From assembly GCF_009909155.2 (NCBI RefSeq), contig NZ_JAAAPM020000019.1:18783-82782 (forward strand): a stretch of 64,000 bases of DNA. The letters run 5' to 3'. Shown piece after piece: positions 1 through 8,376 of the stretch. The translations under genes were made by a program, and so were the position numbers. The notes under the pieces were generated by a model. The model saw only the letters and a program-made list of their open reading frames with translations. It did no database searches and had not been told where the DNA came from. Each line of letters opens with the position of its first letter. Position 1 is the stretch's first letter. Source of the DNA: Flavobacterium undicola. Its GTDB lineage: Bacteria > Bacteroidota > Bacteroidia > Flavobacteriales > Flavobacteriaceae.

Positions 1-586
1 CTAAAGAATCGCAATCGTCTTCTACTACCCAAAGATTGTATTTTTTGGCAACTCGCATTACCTCATCCAAATCAAAAGGATTACCTAAGGAGTGTGCAAT
101 CATAATCGCTTTGGTTTTAGGACTCACTGCAGCTTCAATCATATCTGATTTTACATTATGTGTTGCAATATCAACATCGATAAAAACTGGAATTGCTCCA
201 AACTGAATGATTGGATTGATTGTTGTCGGAAAACCAGCCGCAACCGTAATTACTTCATCCCCTGGTTTAATAGCTCTCTCTCCTAATTTTGGAGAAGTCA
301 AAGCATAAAAAGCTACTAAATTAGCAGAAGAACCTGAATTCACTAAAAGAGATCTATGTGCTCCAAAATAAGCAGCAAAATCTGCTTCAAATTTATTAGC
401 AAAGCGACCTGCTGTTAACCACCCATCAAGAGCTGCATCGACTCCCATTAAAATATCTTCTTCGTCTAATACTTTTCCTGTAACAGGAATATAGTTTTCT
501 CCTGCAATAATAACTTGAGTTGATTTCTTTTTTGCAATTTCTCTTAAGCTATTTAATAGAGAATCTTCTTTTAAATTTTGTAACAT
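1..586 (-). CDS. rfbH: RfbH-like CDP-4-keto-6-deoxyglucose 3-dehydratase (E1), N-terminal part
   Basis: Partial gene: the start ATG is at 586 and the reading frame runs off the left edge of the window, leaving about 195 residues. The visible part is the N-terminal half of a DegT/DnrJ/EryC1/StrS PLP-fold protein. It begins MLQNLKEDSLLNSLREIAKK and contains the RfbH-typical stretch GRFANKFEADFAAYFG followed by LVNSGSSANLVAF, which binds the cofactor phosphate. In the known pathway E1 removes the C3 hydroxyl of CDP-4-keto-6-deoxyglucose together with a flavin/iron-sulfur reductase. The Fe-S cysteines and the histidine that replaces the usual PLP lysine lie outside the window. It is the last gene seen of the rfbF-rfbG-rfbH dideoxysugar set and is separated from its partners by five inserted genes. 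Confidence 0.88.
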   Translation of the reverse strand, partial: MLQNLKEDSLLNSLREIAKKKSTQVIIAGENYIPVTGKVLDEEDILMGVDAALDGWLTAGRFANKFEADFAAYFGAHRSLLVNSGSSANLVAFYALTSPKLGERAIKPGDEVITVAAGFPTTINPIIQFGAIPVFIDVDIATHNVKSDMIEAAVSPKTKAIMIAHSLGNPFDLDEVMRVAKKYNLWVVEDDCDSL

Positions 587-626
587 ATTAATGACTGATT
601 AAATCTTATTATTTTAATTTTATTCT

Positions 627-1682
627 TTAATTATTTTTGTTTAGTTGATTCCATAGCAAGGTTCTATTGATCGCTTCATCAATCGTAAATATTTCTTTTA
701 CATTTAAATCTTTGGCTATTTTATTAGTATTTGGAACCAATTTAGAAATGCTTAAATAATTCTCTTTCGAGGATCTTGATAAAATTTCCATTTTAGTAGC
801 TGAATGACTTTGTATTTTGAAAGCTAATTCATTTAAAGATATTGGAGTATTACTTCCTAGATTATATATTTCACCAATTTTACCATCAATTAATGATTTT
901 AAAATACAATATGCCATATCACTTGCATATAAATAACTTCTTTCCGTTAAACCATTACCTAAAATTCGAATAGGCCCTCCCAAAATTGCATCTCTAATAA
1001 AACTATTAATTGCCCATGGTTTTTCAAGATCTTGATATGGCCCTATAAAGGCAAATGGTCTTAAAATTATTATAGGTAACCCTAAATTATTTTTATAATA
1101 CGAACATAAGGTTTCCGCTATTCTTTTAGATTCAGCATAACAATTAGAAATATTAAGTCCTTCAAAAGGACCAAAATAATTTTCACTTATTAGTTGTTCT
1201 GTTTCATTTTTACCGTAAACTTGGTGTGAACTTAAATGTACTATTTTTTTTAAATCCTGAATTCTTGATGCTGCATCTAATAAAGATTGAGTTCCTTTAT
1301 AAAATGTTTCAATTGTTTTTAATGGATCTGAAACATGTTCTCTATTATCTGGAGAACCTGCTGCATGTATAATATAATTTATGTTAGATGGTAAATCATG
1401 TAAGTATCTAACATCTTGCTCGATAAAATCCATAAAGGATTTTTCGGCCAAGTGAGGAACTTCTTCTTTAAACTTAGCTATATCTCTACCCAGCAAATAT
1501 AATTTAATATTTATTTTGCTAGTAGAATTTATATAAGACACCATTTCTGCTATCCATTTACCAATAAAACCTGTTCCACCAGTGATGAGTATTGATTTAT
1601 TATCTAAAATTGAAAAACTCTCAATTTCTACACATGAAGTTTTACAATCCTCAAATACAATTTTATTCTTAGCTAAACTCAT
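627..1682 (-). CDS. NAD-dependent epimerase/dehydratase family protein (SDR) in the dideoxysugar locus
   Basis: Extended short-chain dehydrogenase of 351 residues. A Rossmann motif TGGTGFIG lies near residue 34, the middle HAAGSPD loop near 107, and the catalytic YAESK (Tyr/Lys) near 182. The C-terminal half is the usual nucleotide-sugar binding lobe. The start ATG overlaps the stop of the upstream aldolase gene by one base (TAATG), so translation is probably coupled. The substrate cannot be read from the sequence. From context it may reduce the 4-keto group or the side-chain ketone of a CDP-3,6-dideoxy sugar, as abequose/tyvelose synthases or YerF do. Family confidence is high, role confidence low. 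Confidence 0.75.
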   Translation of the reverse strand: MSLAKNKIVFEDCKTSCVEIESFSILDNKSILITGGTGFIGKWIAEMVSYINSTSKINIKLYLLGRDIAKFKEEVPHLAEKSFMDFIEQDVRYLHDLPSNINYIIHAAGSPDNREHVSDPLKTIETFYKGTQSLLDAASRIQDLKKIVHLSSHQVYGKNETEQLISENYFGPFEGLNISNCYAESKRIAETLCSYYKNNLGLPIIILRPFAFIGPYQDLEKPWAINSFIRDAILGGPIRILGNGLTERSYLYASDMAYCILKSLIDGKIGEIYNLGSNTPISLNELAFKIQSHSATKMEILSRSSKENYLSISKLVPNTNKIAKDLNVKEIFTIDEAINRTLLWNQLNKNN

Positions 1683-2692
1683 TATTTTCGATTTCTAATT
1701 AAATCCATCACTACCTCAATAATAATATCTTCCTGACCACCAACAATTTTTCTTTTACCTAACTCACGGTAAACATCTCTTGGATCCACTTCGTATTCAC
1801 TTGAAATTCTGGTAACATGCTTTGCAAAACCTGAAAAAACTCCAGATAAACCGCTAACAATACTGTCTGATTTAATAATTGGAACGCTACTCATGACATT
1901 TTTCTCCGCAACATCAGACGCATCAAGAATTTTATACAAATCTATTCCTGTTATAAAACCCATTTTTTCTAAAACAGCAACCAAAACTTCAATTTGTGCA
2001 TTACCTGCACCTGCTCCAAAACCTCTGGCTGTTCCGTCAAGAATTTTAGCTCCTGATTCTATAGCTGTAATAGAATTTGCAATGGACATCCCAAGATTAT
2101 TATGTGCATGAAAACCTACAGGAACTTTTAATCCATTAACTAATGCCGAAATTTTTTCTTGCACATCAGAAGGCAAATATGCCCCTGCCGAATCCATAAT
2201 TATAATTCCTTCTGCTCCATAAAGTTCCATTTTCTGAGCTTCTTCAACCAAAACTGTTGCTGATGCCATATGACTCATCATCAATACACCATATGCTTCT
2301 TTCCCTCTTTCTCTTACATATCCTAAATGACGTTGCGTAATATCAGCCTCCGTACAATGTGATGCAACTCTAACAACATCAACTCCAATGTCTATCGCAC
2401 TAATTAAATCTCTCTTTATAGTTGCAAACCCTGGAATTACGTGAATCCCTAACTTACTTTTGCTAAGATGTTTCCTAGCGGTTTCAAGCATATCTTTATC
2501 CGTTTCTTTGCAAAGTCCAACTTGAAGCGAAGATGCCCCTAAACCATTACCATGACCAACCTCCACAATGGGAACACCTGCCTTATCTGCAGCCTCTGCA
2601 TAAATAGCAATCTGGTCAATACTCAACTGATGTGCACATGCATGATTACCATCACGTAATGTAGAATCACTTATTAATATTTGCTTAACCAT
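1682..2692 (-). CDS. 4-hydroxy-2-oxovalerate aldolase (DmpG/MhpE/BphI family)
   Basis: 336 residues, full length for the family. The catalytic stretch DSTLRDGNH at residues 9-17 matches the DmpG Arg-Asp-x-x-His active site, and HAHNN near 195-199 supplies the two metal-binding histidines. The C-terminal part (VYRELGKRKIVGGQEDI) is the communication domain that docks the acylating acetaldehyde dehydrogenase. The known reaction is reversible cleavage of 4-hydroxy-2-oxovalerate to pyruvate and acetaldehyde. The partner dehydrogenase is encoded just upstream (6 bases apart), as in meta-cleavage operons, but no aromatic-degradation gene is present. In this sugar locus it more likely runs in the synthetic direction to supply a 2-oxo acid; that is inference. 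Confidence 0.9.
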   Translation of the reverse strand: MVKQILISDSTLRDGNHACAHQLSIDQIAIYAEAADKAGVPIVEVGHGNGLGASSLQVGLCKETDKDMLETARKHLSKSKLGIHVIPGFATIKRDLISAIDIGVDVVRVASHCTEADITQRHLGYVRERGKEAYGVLMMSHMASATVLVEEAQKMELYGAEGIIIMDSAGAYLPSDVQEKISALVNGLKVPVGFHAHNNLGMSIANSITAIESGAKILDGTARGFGAGAGNAQIEVLVAVLEKMGFITGIDLYKILDASDVAEKNVMSSVPIIKSDSIVSGLSGVFSGFAKHVTRISSEYEVDPRDVYRELGKRKIVGGQEDIIIEVVMDLIRNRK

Positions 2693-2698
2693 GAGATT

Positions 2699-3574
2699 TT
2701 ATTTGATGTTGTTAATTTTTTTTGAATATTGTTCTGCAACTGCAATTGCGGCACAATTGATAATATCCAAATTACCTGCATATTTAGGCAAATAGTCTCC
2801 TAGTCCTTGTGCCTTGACCATAATAACTATTCTCCCGTTTTCAAAAACTGGCGGAACCAATAAACTATATCCTGGCACATATTCTTGTATCTTTTTTATC
2901 ATTACATCAATCTCCTTTTGTAAATAATCCATGTCTGGATTCTCTACCTGAGCAAAGATAGTAGTTTGCATATCGATGCACGGATTGGCAGGATTCAAAT
3001 TTAAAATTGCTTTTGTTCTTGGGGCATTAGAAAAATGTTTTACACCATTTTCGGTAGTATCCACATATTCATCTAAATTTAATCTGGTTGCAGGTCCTGC
3101 ACTTCTGGAAGCAATACTGGACACTACTTCGATATATTCTACATTTTTCTGAGTTTTACCAATGACATGGGCAATAGGAATTGACGCTTGACCACCACAA
3201 GTAATCATATTTACATTTCTGTGCTCTACAACTTCATCTAAATTTACAGCTGGAATACAAAATATACCTAGTTTAGCAGGTGTCATATCAACAACAATCT
3301 TCCCTAATTTATCAAGAATATCCCAATGAATTTTAGCGTCTTTAGCTGATGTTGCATCAAAAACTAAATCAACTAAATCTGAATTTTTTACTATTGCATT
3401 TATACTTTCATCTGAAACCTTCACTCCCATAGCAATAGCTTTAGCCATACCTGATGAGGATAAATTTCTTCCAATAAACAACACACATTCTAAAAATTCG
3501 GAACGTTGGATTTTAATTAATAAATCAGTCCCTATATTTCCACTCCCTAATATTGCAACTTTAAGTTTTTTCAT
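2699..3574 (-). CDS. Acetaldehyde dehydrogenase (acylating), DmpF/MhpF family
   Basis: 291 residues, slightly shorter than the usual ~310. The N-terminal Rossmann motif GSGNIGTDL is at residues 10-18, the dinucleotide-binding DATSA near 73, and the catalytic cysteine in MITCGGQA at Cys126. The enzyme interconverts acetaldehyde + NAD + CoA with acetyl-CoA + NADH and normally channels acetaldehyde to or from the aldolase encoded next to it. It lies 9 bases after the ThDP enzyme gene and 6 before the aldolase gene, so the three are one transcription unit. Its presence in a CDP-deoxysugar cluster suggests reduction of acetyl-CoA to acetaldehyde for carbon-chain building rather than catabolism. 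Confidence 0.9.
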   Translation of the reverse strand: MKKLKVAILGSGNIGTDLLIKIQRSEFLECVLFIGRNLSSSGMAKAIAMGVKVSDESINAIVKNSDLVDLVFDATSAKDAKIHWDILDKLGKIVVDMTPAKLGIFCIPAVNLDEVVEHRNVNMITCGGQASIPIAHVIGKTQKNVEYIEVVSSIASRSAGPATRLNLDEYVDTTENGVKHFSNAPRTKAILNLNPANPCIDMQTTIFAQVENPDMDYLQKEIDVMIKKIQEYVPGYSLLVPPVFENGRIVIMVKAQGLGDYLPKYAGNLDIINCAAIAVAEQYSKKINNIK

Positions 3575-3583
3575 TTTTATTTA

Positions 3584-5419
3584 TTAAGCTTCAATCGCAA
3601 CTGACTTCGGATGCAATCCATTTAACATATTTTCTTTCAATTCTTCTCTTGAAATAAATGGAGATAGATCTTCTAAAGGAGGAGATATTAAGCTACCATC
3701 ACTTTGAATCGCCAAGCCTAATTTTGGAACAAATAATTGGTAGGGATGCATAAATACTTCACAAATTACCGGACCATCCATGTCTTGAACTTGGGGAATA
3801 ACATTTTCAAAATCTTCCCATGTTTTAATTTGAAATGAAGGCATCCCAAAGGCGGTAGCTAATGCACTAAAATTAGGACAAGTTACTCCCGAATTACTAT
3901 CAACACCAGCTCGTCTACCATTAAAAAGAGCATTTTGCGTATGTTTAATCATTAAATAACCATCATTATTAAAAACAAATAATTTTATCGGTAATTTATA
4001 ATGGACTATGGTTTGTAATTCTTGCAAATTCATCATCATTCCCCCATCACAGTTCAAACATAAAACTTCTCCTTTTCCTCTAGCTACAGATACCCCAATT
4101 GCCGCAGGCAAACCATACCCCATTTCCCCTAATCCAGTAGAAGTCATCAATCTTTGATTCTTACCTATTCTTAAAACTTGATGTCCGCTTAAAAGGGCTG
4201 TCCCCATGTCAGTTGTAATATGCTGATCTATTTTTAAATGAGAATTTAGTCTTTCCATGAACTGATATGAGTTAATAAACCCATCTTTATCAGGATGATC
4301 ATCTGAATTAAACCAAGGGTATTTTTTTCTATAATTATTACAAGTTTGAATCCAATCTGAAAAATCTAATGATTGATTTAATTCCTTGTTAAGTAATTTT
4401 TCAATAAAATTCCCTGCATCAGCATTTATCGAATATTTATATCTTTCTTTATACTTTTCCAATTCGAATTTATCAATATCCACTACAACAATATCAGCAT
4501 CTCGGGCTAATTCATTAATATCATAACCAATCTGGGAAATTGCCATTCTAGTACCAATACAAATTAATAGATCACAATTTTGAACTATAAAATTAGCACT
4601 TCTTTGTCCGTAAGTACCAGCTCTTCCATAAACTAATGGATGATTTGAATCAATTGTATCTATACCAGCCCATGTAACTAAAGAAGGAACTTTATATTTT
4701 TCTAATAATAACTCCAATAATTTTTCTGCATTTGCAAGTCTAATTCCATTACCAAACCAAAATAAAGGACGTTTAGATTTTTTTATAGATTCTGTAATTA
4801 AATCTATATTTTCTAGCAATTTTAGATCCGAATCCAAATTTAATTGAGGGAGTTCTGATGGCTGAAAATGAATTATTTCGTTTTCTTCAATATTACTCGA
4901 TTGCAAGTTCATAGGTATATCAATCCAACATGGACCAGGACGGCCATACTTAGCAATTGAATATGCTTTCTCTAACTCATAAACTACTAAATTTGTCTCA
5001 GAAACTTTTACTGCATACTTTGTTACCTTTTCAACCATTGCGGGGCTATCATAACCTTGAACACCCCACATTCTAACATCTTTATGTAATTCTACAAATT
5101 TTGAATGCTCATTTCCAGATATAATAATTCCAGGAATTGAATCAGCCCATGCACTTACTACTCCTGTAATTCCATTTGTTGAGCCAGCGCCAGTTGTAAG
5201 AATTGCTGCTGTTACTTTTCCATTAGTTCTATAATAAGTCTGCATCGCCATACATGCAGCTTGCTCATGATGAACACAAATTATTTCAGTATACCCTTTT
5301 TGCTGAATTGAATCAAAAATATGTGCATTACCGGCTCCTATAATTCCAAAAACATGCTTTATTTCATTCTCTATTAAAAAATCAGCTATTAAATCGGAAA
5401 CTTTTATTTTGATACTCAT
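3584..5419 (-). CDS. Thiamine-diphosphate-dependent lyase/ligase (acetolactate synthase-like; YerE-like role proposed)
   Basis: 611 residues with the three-domain ThDP fold of acetohydroxyacid synthases. The N-terminal PYR domain carries the catalytic glutamate in HHEQAA (Glu52). A central FAD/nucleotide-binding-like domain spans about residues 200-350, and the C-terminal PP domain has the ThDP motif CDGG at 457-460 and NN at 484-485. It is not obviously a biosynthetic IlvB: there is no IlvN regulatory subunit and it sits among CDP-sugar genes. In yersiniose biosynthesis a related enzyme, YerE, transfers the acetyl unit of pyruvate to C4 of CDP-3,6-dideoxy-hexos-4-ulose. I infer a similar C-C bond reaction here, possibly with a longer 2-oxo acid donor made by the next two gene products. 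Confidence 0.85.
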   Translation of the reverse strand: MSIKIKVSDLIADFLIENEIKHVFGIIGAGNAHIFDSIQQKGYTEIICVHHEQAACMAMQTYYRTNGKVTAAILTTGAGSTNGITGVVSAWADSIPGIIISGNEHSKFVELHKDVRMWGVQGYDSPAMVEKVTKYAVKVSETNLVVYELEKAYSIAKYGRPGPCWIDIPMNLQSSNIEENEIIHFQPSELPQLNLDSDLKLLENIDLITESIKKSKRPLFWFGNGIRLANAEKLLELLLEKYKVPSLVTWAGIDTIDSNHPLVYGRAGTYGQRSANFIVQNCDLLICIGTRMAISQIGYDINELARDADIVVVDIDKFELEKYKERYKYSINADAGNFIEKLLNKELNQSLDFSDWIQTCNNYRKKYPWFNSDDHPDKDGFINSYQFMERLNSHLKIDQHITTDMGTALLSGHQVLRIGKNQRLMTSTGLGEMGYGLPAAIGVSVARGKGEVLCLNCDGGMMMNLQELQTIVHYKLPIKLFVFNNDGYLMIKHTQNALFNGRRAGVDSNSGVTCPNFSALATAFGMPSFQIKTWEDFENVIPQVQDMDGPVICEVFMHPYQLFVPKLGLAIQSDGSLISPPLEDLSPFISREELKENMLNGLHPKSVAIEA

Positions 5420-5441
5420 ATTTAACTTATTTTTTCAATTA

Positions 5442-6494
5442 TCACTTATAACTTTTAATCGTTCTTTTAAAACCATCACTAACTGATACTATCGGTTTCC
5501 ATTTAAGTCCATTCATTTTATCAATATTAGACGAATTTCTTGTTAAAGTACTTTTTAAATAGCTATTATTATTTTCACTTAAATGTTTAACAACTTTTAA
5601 TCCTTTTTCAGGATACAGATTAACCATGATTTGTGCTAATTCCAAAATACTGTATTCCTCATTAGGATTCCCAACATTATATGCCTCACCATTATCACCA
5701 TCAAGAAGAACTTTAAAAAACCCAATGGTCGCATCTGTTAAATAACAAAAGGCTCTTCTTGCTAAACCATCACTATGCAAACAAATATCTTGCGCATTTA
5801 AAACATTTGAGACAAAATCAGCATAAACTCGCCCATCATCTAATTTCATTCCTGGTCCATAAGTATGAAAGGGTCTAACAATTTTTGCAGGGACATGAAA
5901 CTGATGAAAATAACTTACACAAATATTTTCTCCCATCCTCTTACTTTCCGAATAACATGATCTAACATTGGTTGGATTTACATATCCGAAAACATCTTCT
6001 TTTACAGGTATTTGTTCTGATTTTAATTCACCATATACTTCTCCAGAACTGAAATACAAAAAAGAGTTAATATCATTTTTTTTTGCAAATTCCAACAAAT
6101 TAATAGTACCTAAAACATTGGCTTTCAAAGTACCTACAGGATCAACACCATAATATTTTGGACTTGCCTGACTAGCTGCATGAATTATAAAATCGATATT
6201 ATTTAATCCTTCAATTGTTGCAGAAACATCTTGTTGAATAAATTCTAAATTATCATTATTAAGATATTCCTTAAACCTAGTTTTTGCATTTTGAATATTC
6301 CTAACTAATCCTATTACTTTTACATTGTTTCTATTATCTATGAAATTTAAATACAAAAGAGATTCAACAATGTATGCAGGTAAAAAACCATTAGCTCCAG
6401 TTATAAGAATCGTTCTGTTGTAAAATTTTGACCAATCTATATCAGATTCATAAATGGTTTGAAGATCTTCCTTTATGATAACATTTGAAGTCAT
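5442..6494 (-). CDS. NAD-dependent epimerase/dehydratase family protein (SDR) with GxxGFLP motif
   Basis: About 350 residues from the ATG at 6494, which lies 4 bases after the rfbG stop. An in-frame ATG at 6515 would overlap rfbG by 17 bases and is less likely. Extended SDR: nucleotide-binding TGANGFLP near residue 30, HAASQASP loop near 105, SSGEVYG strand and catalytic YSESK near 180. The glycine motif is unusual, with Leu-Pro where most family members have Ile-Gly. It belongs to the sugar-nucleotide epimerase/dehydratase/reductase superfamily, but the exact substrate is unknown. Context suggests a CDP-linked 3,6-dideoxy or branched sugar intermediate. It is co-transcribed with rfbG and the ThDP enzyme. 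Confidence 0.75.
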   Translation of the reverse strand: MTSNVIIKEDLQTIYESDIDWSKFYNRTILITGANGFLPAYIVESLLYLNFIDNRNNVKVIGLVRNIQNAKTRFKEYLNNDNLEFIQQDVSATIEGLNNIDFIIHAASQASPKYYGVDPVGTLKANVLGTINLLEFAKKNDINSFLYFSSGEVYGELKSEQIPVKEDVFGYVNPTNVRSCYSESKRMGENICVSYFHQFHVPAKIVRPFHTYGPGMKLDDGRVYADFVSNVLNAQDICLHSDGLARRAFCYLTDATIGFFKVLLDGDNGEAYNVGNPNEEYSILELAQIMVNLYPEKGLKVVKHLSENNNSYLKSTLTRNSSNIDKMNGLKWKPIVSVSDGFKRTIKSYK

Positions 6495-6498
6495 AAAT

Positions 6499-7596
6499 TT
6501 AAGATATAAAGTCAATTATTTGTTCTGTAGTTTTTTCATTTACTGCAATTGGATTTGAGAAAAACAGATTATACCAATCCATTGTTATACTGACCGCCTG
6601 TTGAGCACTAAGTTTAGGCTTCCAATTCAATTCTGAAATAACTTTACTTATATCTAATTTAAGTAACCCTGCTTCGTGTGGTTGGTTATCAATTTGCTCA
6701 ACAATATATTCTCCTTTTCCCCAACTTTGTATCGCTAATTGGAGCATTTCTTCTACTGGTAGGGCATCCGAAAGCTGTGGCCCAAAATTATAAGCCTGAC
6801 TAAAATGTATGGGATCAGTTATTAAATTGGCTCCCAACAACAAATATCCAATGACTGGTTCTAATACATGTTGCCAAGGTCTTACCGATTGTGGGTTACG
6901 AATAGTAACCGGCTTTTCCTTTGCAAAAGCTTTAGCAATATCCGGTATCAAACGGTCTTTTGACCAATCACCCCCGCCAATTACATTTCCGGCTCTTGCC
7001 ACCGCTATCCCTTTTTGGTGTTGCTTGTAATTGTTACTATTGAAGAACGAATTTCGGTAAGAATCAATTACCAATTCGGTGCAGGCTTTACTCGCACTAT
7101 ACGGATCATAGCCTCCCAAACGATCGTTCTCTCTATACGGATACAACCATTCATTGTTGTGATAGACTTTATCGGTCGTTATCAAAACCACGGAACAAGG
7201 TCTATCAAGTAAACGAACGGCATCTAATACATTAGCCGTTCCTATTGTATTGACCTCAAAAGTTTCGGCAGGAATTTCATAAGACAATCGCACTAAAGGT
7301 TGTGCCGCTAAATGAAAAACAAAATCAGGCTGAAAAGAAACCAACTCATCCTGCAAACGTTGCTTATCCCTCAAATCGGCAATAACCGAAGTACAGATAG
7401 CATCTCCTTCTATTAAATGGAATAAATCATCCTGCGTTTGAGGTTCCAAGGCATAGCCTTTTACCTCAGCTCCCAATAAAGAAAGTGTTTTCAGCATCCA
7501 GGCACCTTTAAAACCAGTGTGCCCGGTCAGGAAAACTTTTTTGCCTTTATAAATATTTTGTAAACTTTCAAAAGAAGAAACTACCATGTTTTCCAT
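6499..7596 (-). CDS. rfbG: CDP-glucose 4,6-dehydratase
   Basis: 365 residues, the normal length. The N-terminal FLTGHTGFKGAWM motif is distinctive for CDP-glucose 4,6-dehydratases. YSASKACTELV provides the catalytic Tyr-x-x-x-Lys, preceded by the ITTDKVY strand. It converts CDP-glucose to CDP-4-keto-6-deoxyglucose using tightly bound NAD, the first committed step to 3,6-dideoxyhexoses. The annotated start overlaps the 3' end of rfbF by 16 bases; an internal ATG at 7587 is an alternative that still overlaps the rfbF stop. The overlap and shared strand point to translational coupling of rfbF and rfbG. Confidence 0.95.
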   Translation of the reverse strand: MENMVVSSFESLQNIYKGKKVFLTGHTGFKGAWMLKTLSLLGAEVKGYALEPQTQDDLFHLIEGDAICTSVIADLRDKQRLQDELVSFQPDFVFHLAAQPLVRLSYEIPAETFEVNTIGTANVLDAVRLLDRPCSVVLITTDKVYHNNEWLYPYRENDRLGGYDPYSASKACTELVIDSYRNSFFNSNNYKQHQKGIAVARAGNVIGGGDWSKDRLIPDIAKAFAKEKPVTIRNPQSVRPWQHVLEPVIGYLLLGANLITDPIHFSQAYNFGPQLSDALPVEEMLQLAIQSWGKGEYIVEQIDNQPHEAGLLKLDISKVISELNWKPKLSAQQAVSITMDWYNLFFSNPIAVNEKTTEQIIDFIS

Positions 7597-8357
7597 TTTG
7601 CATTACCTGAATTCCACATTTCCTCCAACTCGATACGATCTCTCAAGGCATCCATACATTTCCAAAAACCATCATGCTTATATGCGGCTAGTTGTCCATC
7701 GCTTGCTATTGCCCCTAAAGGTCCTTTTTCCCATTGTACATCCGTCACATCACCTTCTAAATATTTAAAAATTTCCGGTTCCAAAACAAAAAAACCTCCA
7801 TTAATCCACATACCATCTCCGGCAGGTTTCTCTACAAAACTGGATACCTCACCTTTTTGACCAATGTTTAAATTCCCAAATCTACCGGGTACCTGTACAC
7901 TGGTTAAAGTTGCTAATTTCCCATGTGACTGATGAAAATCCAACAACGCCTTGAAATCAACATCTGCCACCCCATCACCATAAGTCAACATGAAAGTTTT
8001 ATCTTTTACATATTTTTCTACCTTCTTAAGTCTTCCGGCCGTATTGGTGTACAAACCGGTATCGATTAAAGTCACTTTAAAGGATTCGGTGTCTGAATAA
8101 TGCACCTTGATATTATTATTAGCCAATTCAATAGTAACATCGGAATTGTGCAAATAATAGTTGTAAAAATATTCTTTGATGTAAGTCGCTTTGTAACCCA
8201 AACAAATCACAAAATCGTTATAACCGTATTGTTCATACATTTTAAGGATATGCCACAAAATAGGCTTACCTCCAATTTCTACCATTGGCTTTGGTCGTGC
8301 TTCCGTTTCTTCCATAAGGCGAGTACCAAAACCACCTGCAAAAATTACTACTTTCAT
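7581..8357 (-). CDS. rfbF: Glucose-1-phosphate cytidylyltransferase
   Basis: 258 residues, typical length. It begins MKVVIFAGGFGTRL and continues ARPKPMVEIGGKPILWHI, the nucleotidyltransferase signature of RfbF-type enzymes. DGVADVDF gives a metal-binding aspartate and EKPAGDGMWINGGFF the substrate loop. It makes CDP-glucose from glucose-1-phosphate and CTP, feeding RfbG encoded directly downstream. Together with the RfbG and RfbH homologues it fixes the sugar carrier here as CDP, which is a strong constraint on what the nearby ThDP enzyme and SDRs act on. Confidence 0.96.
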   Translation of the reverse strand: MKVVIFAGGFGTRLMEETEARPKPMVEIGGKPILWHILKMYEQYGYNDFVICLGYKATYIKEYFYNYYLHNSDVTIELANNNIKVHYSDTESFKVTLIDTGLYTNTAGRLKKVEKYVKDKTFMLTYGDGVADVDFKALLDFHQSHGKLATLTSVQVPGRFGNLNIGQKGEVSSFVEKPAGDGMWINGGFFVLEPEIFKYLEGDVTDVQWEKGPLGAIASDGQLAAYKHDGFWKCMDALRDRIELEEMWNSGNAKWKTW

Positions 8358-8376
8358 TTATTATCTTTTATGATTT

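Noticed and set aside
3584..5419. Annotation as biosynthetic acetolactate synthase (IlvB)
   Set aside because: No regulatory subunit or branched-chain amino acid genes are near, and the operon is for CDP-deoxysugars; the motif match alone does not separate the two roles.
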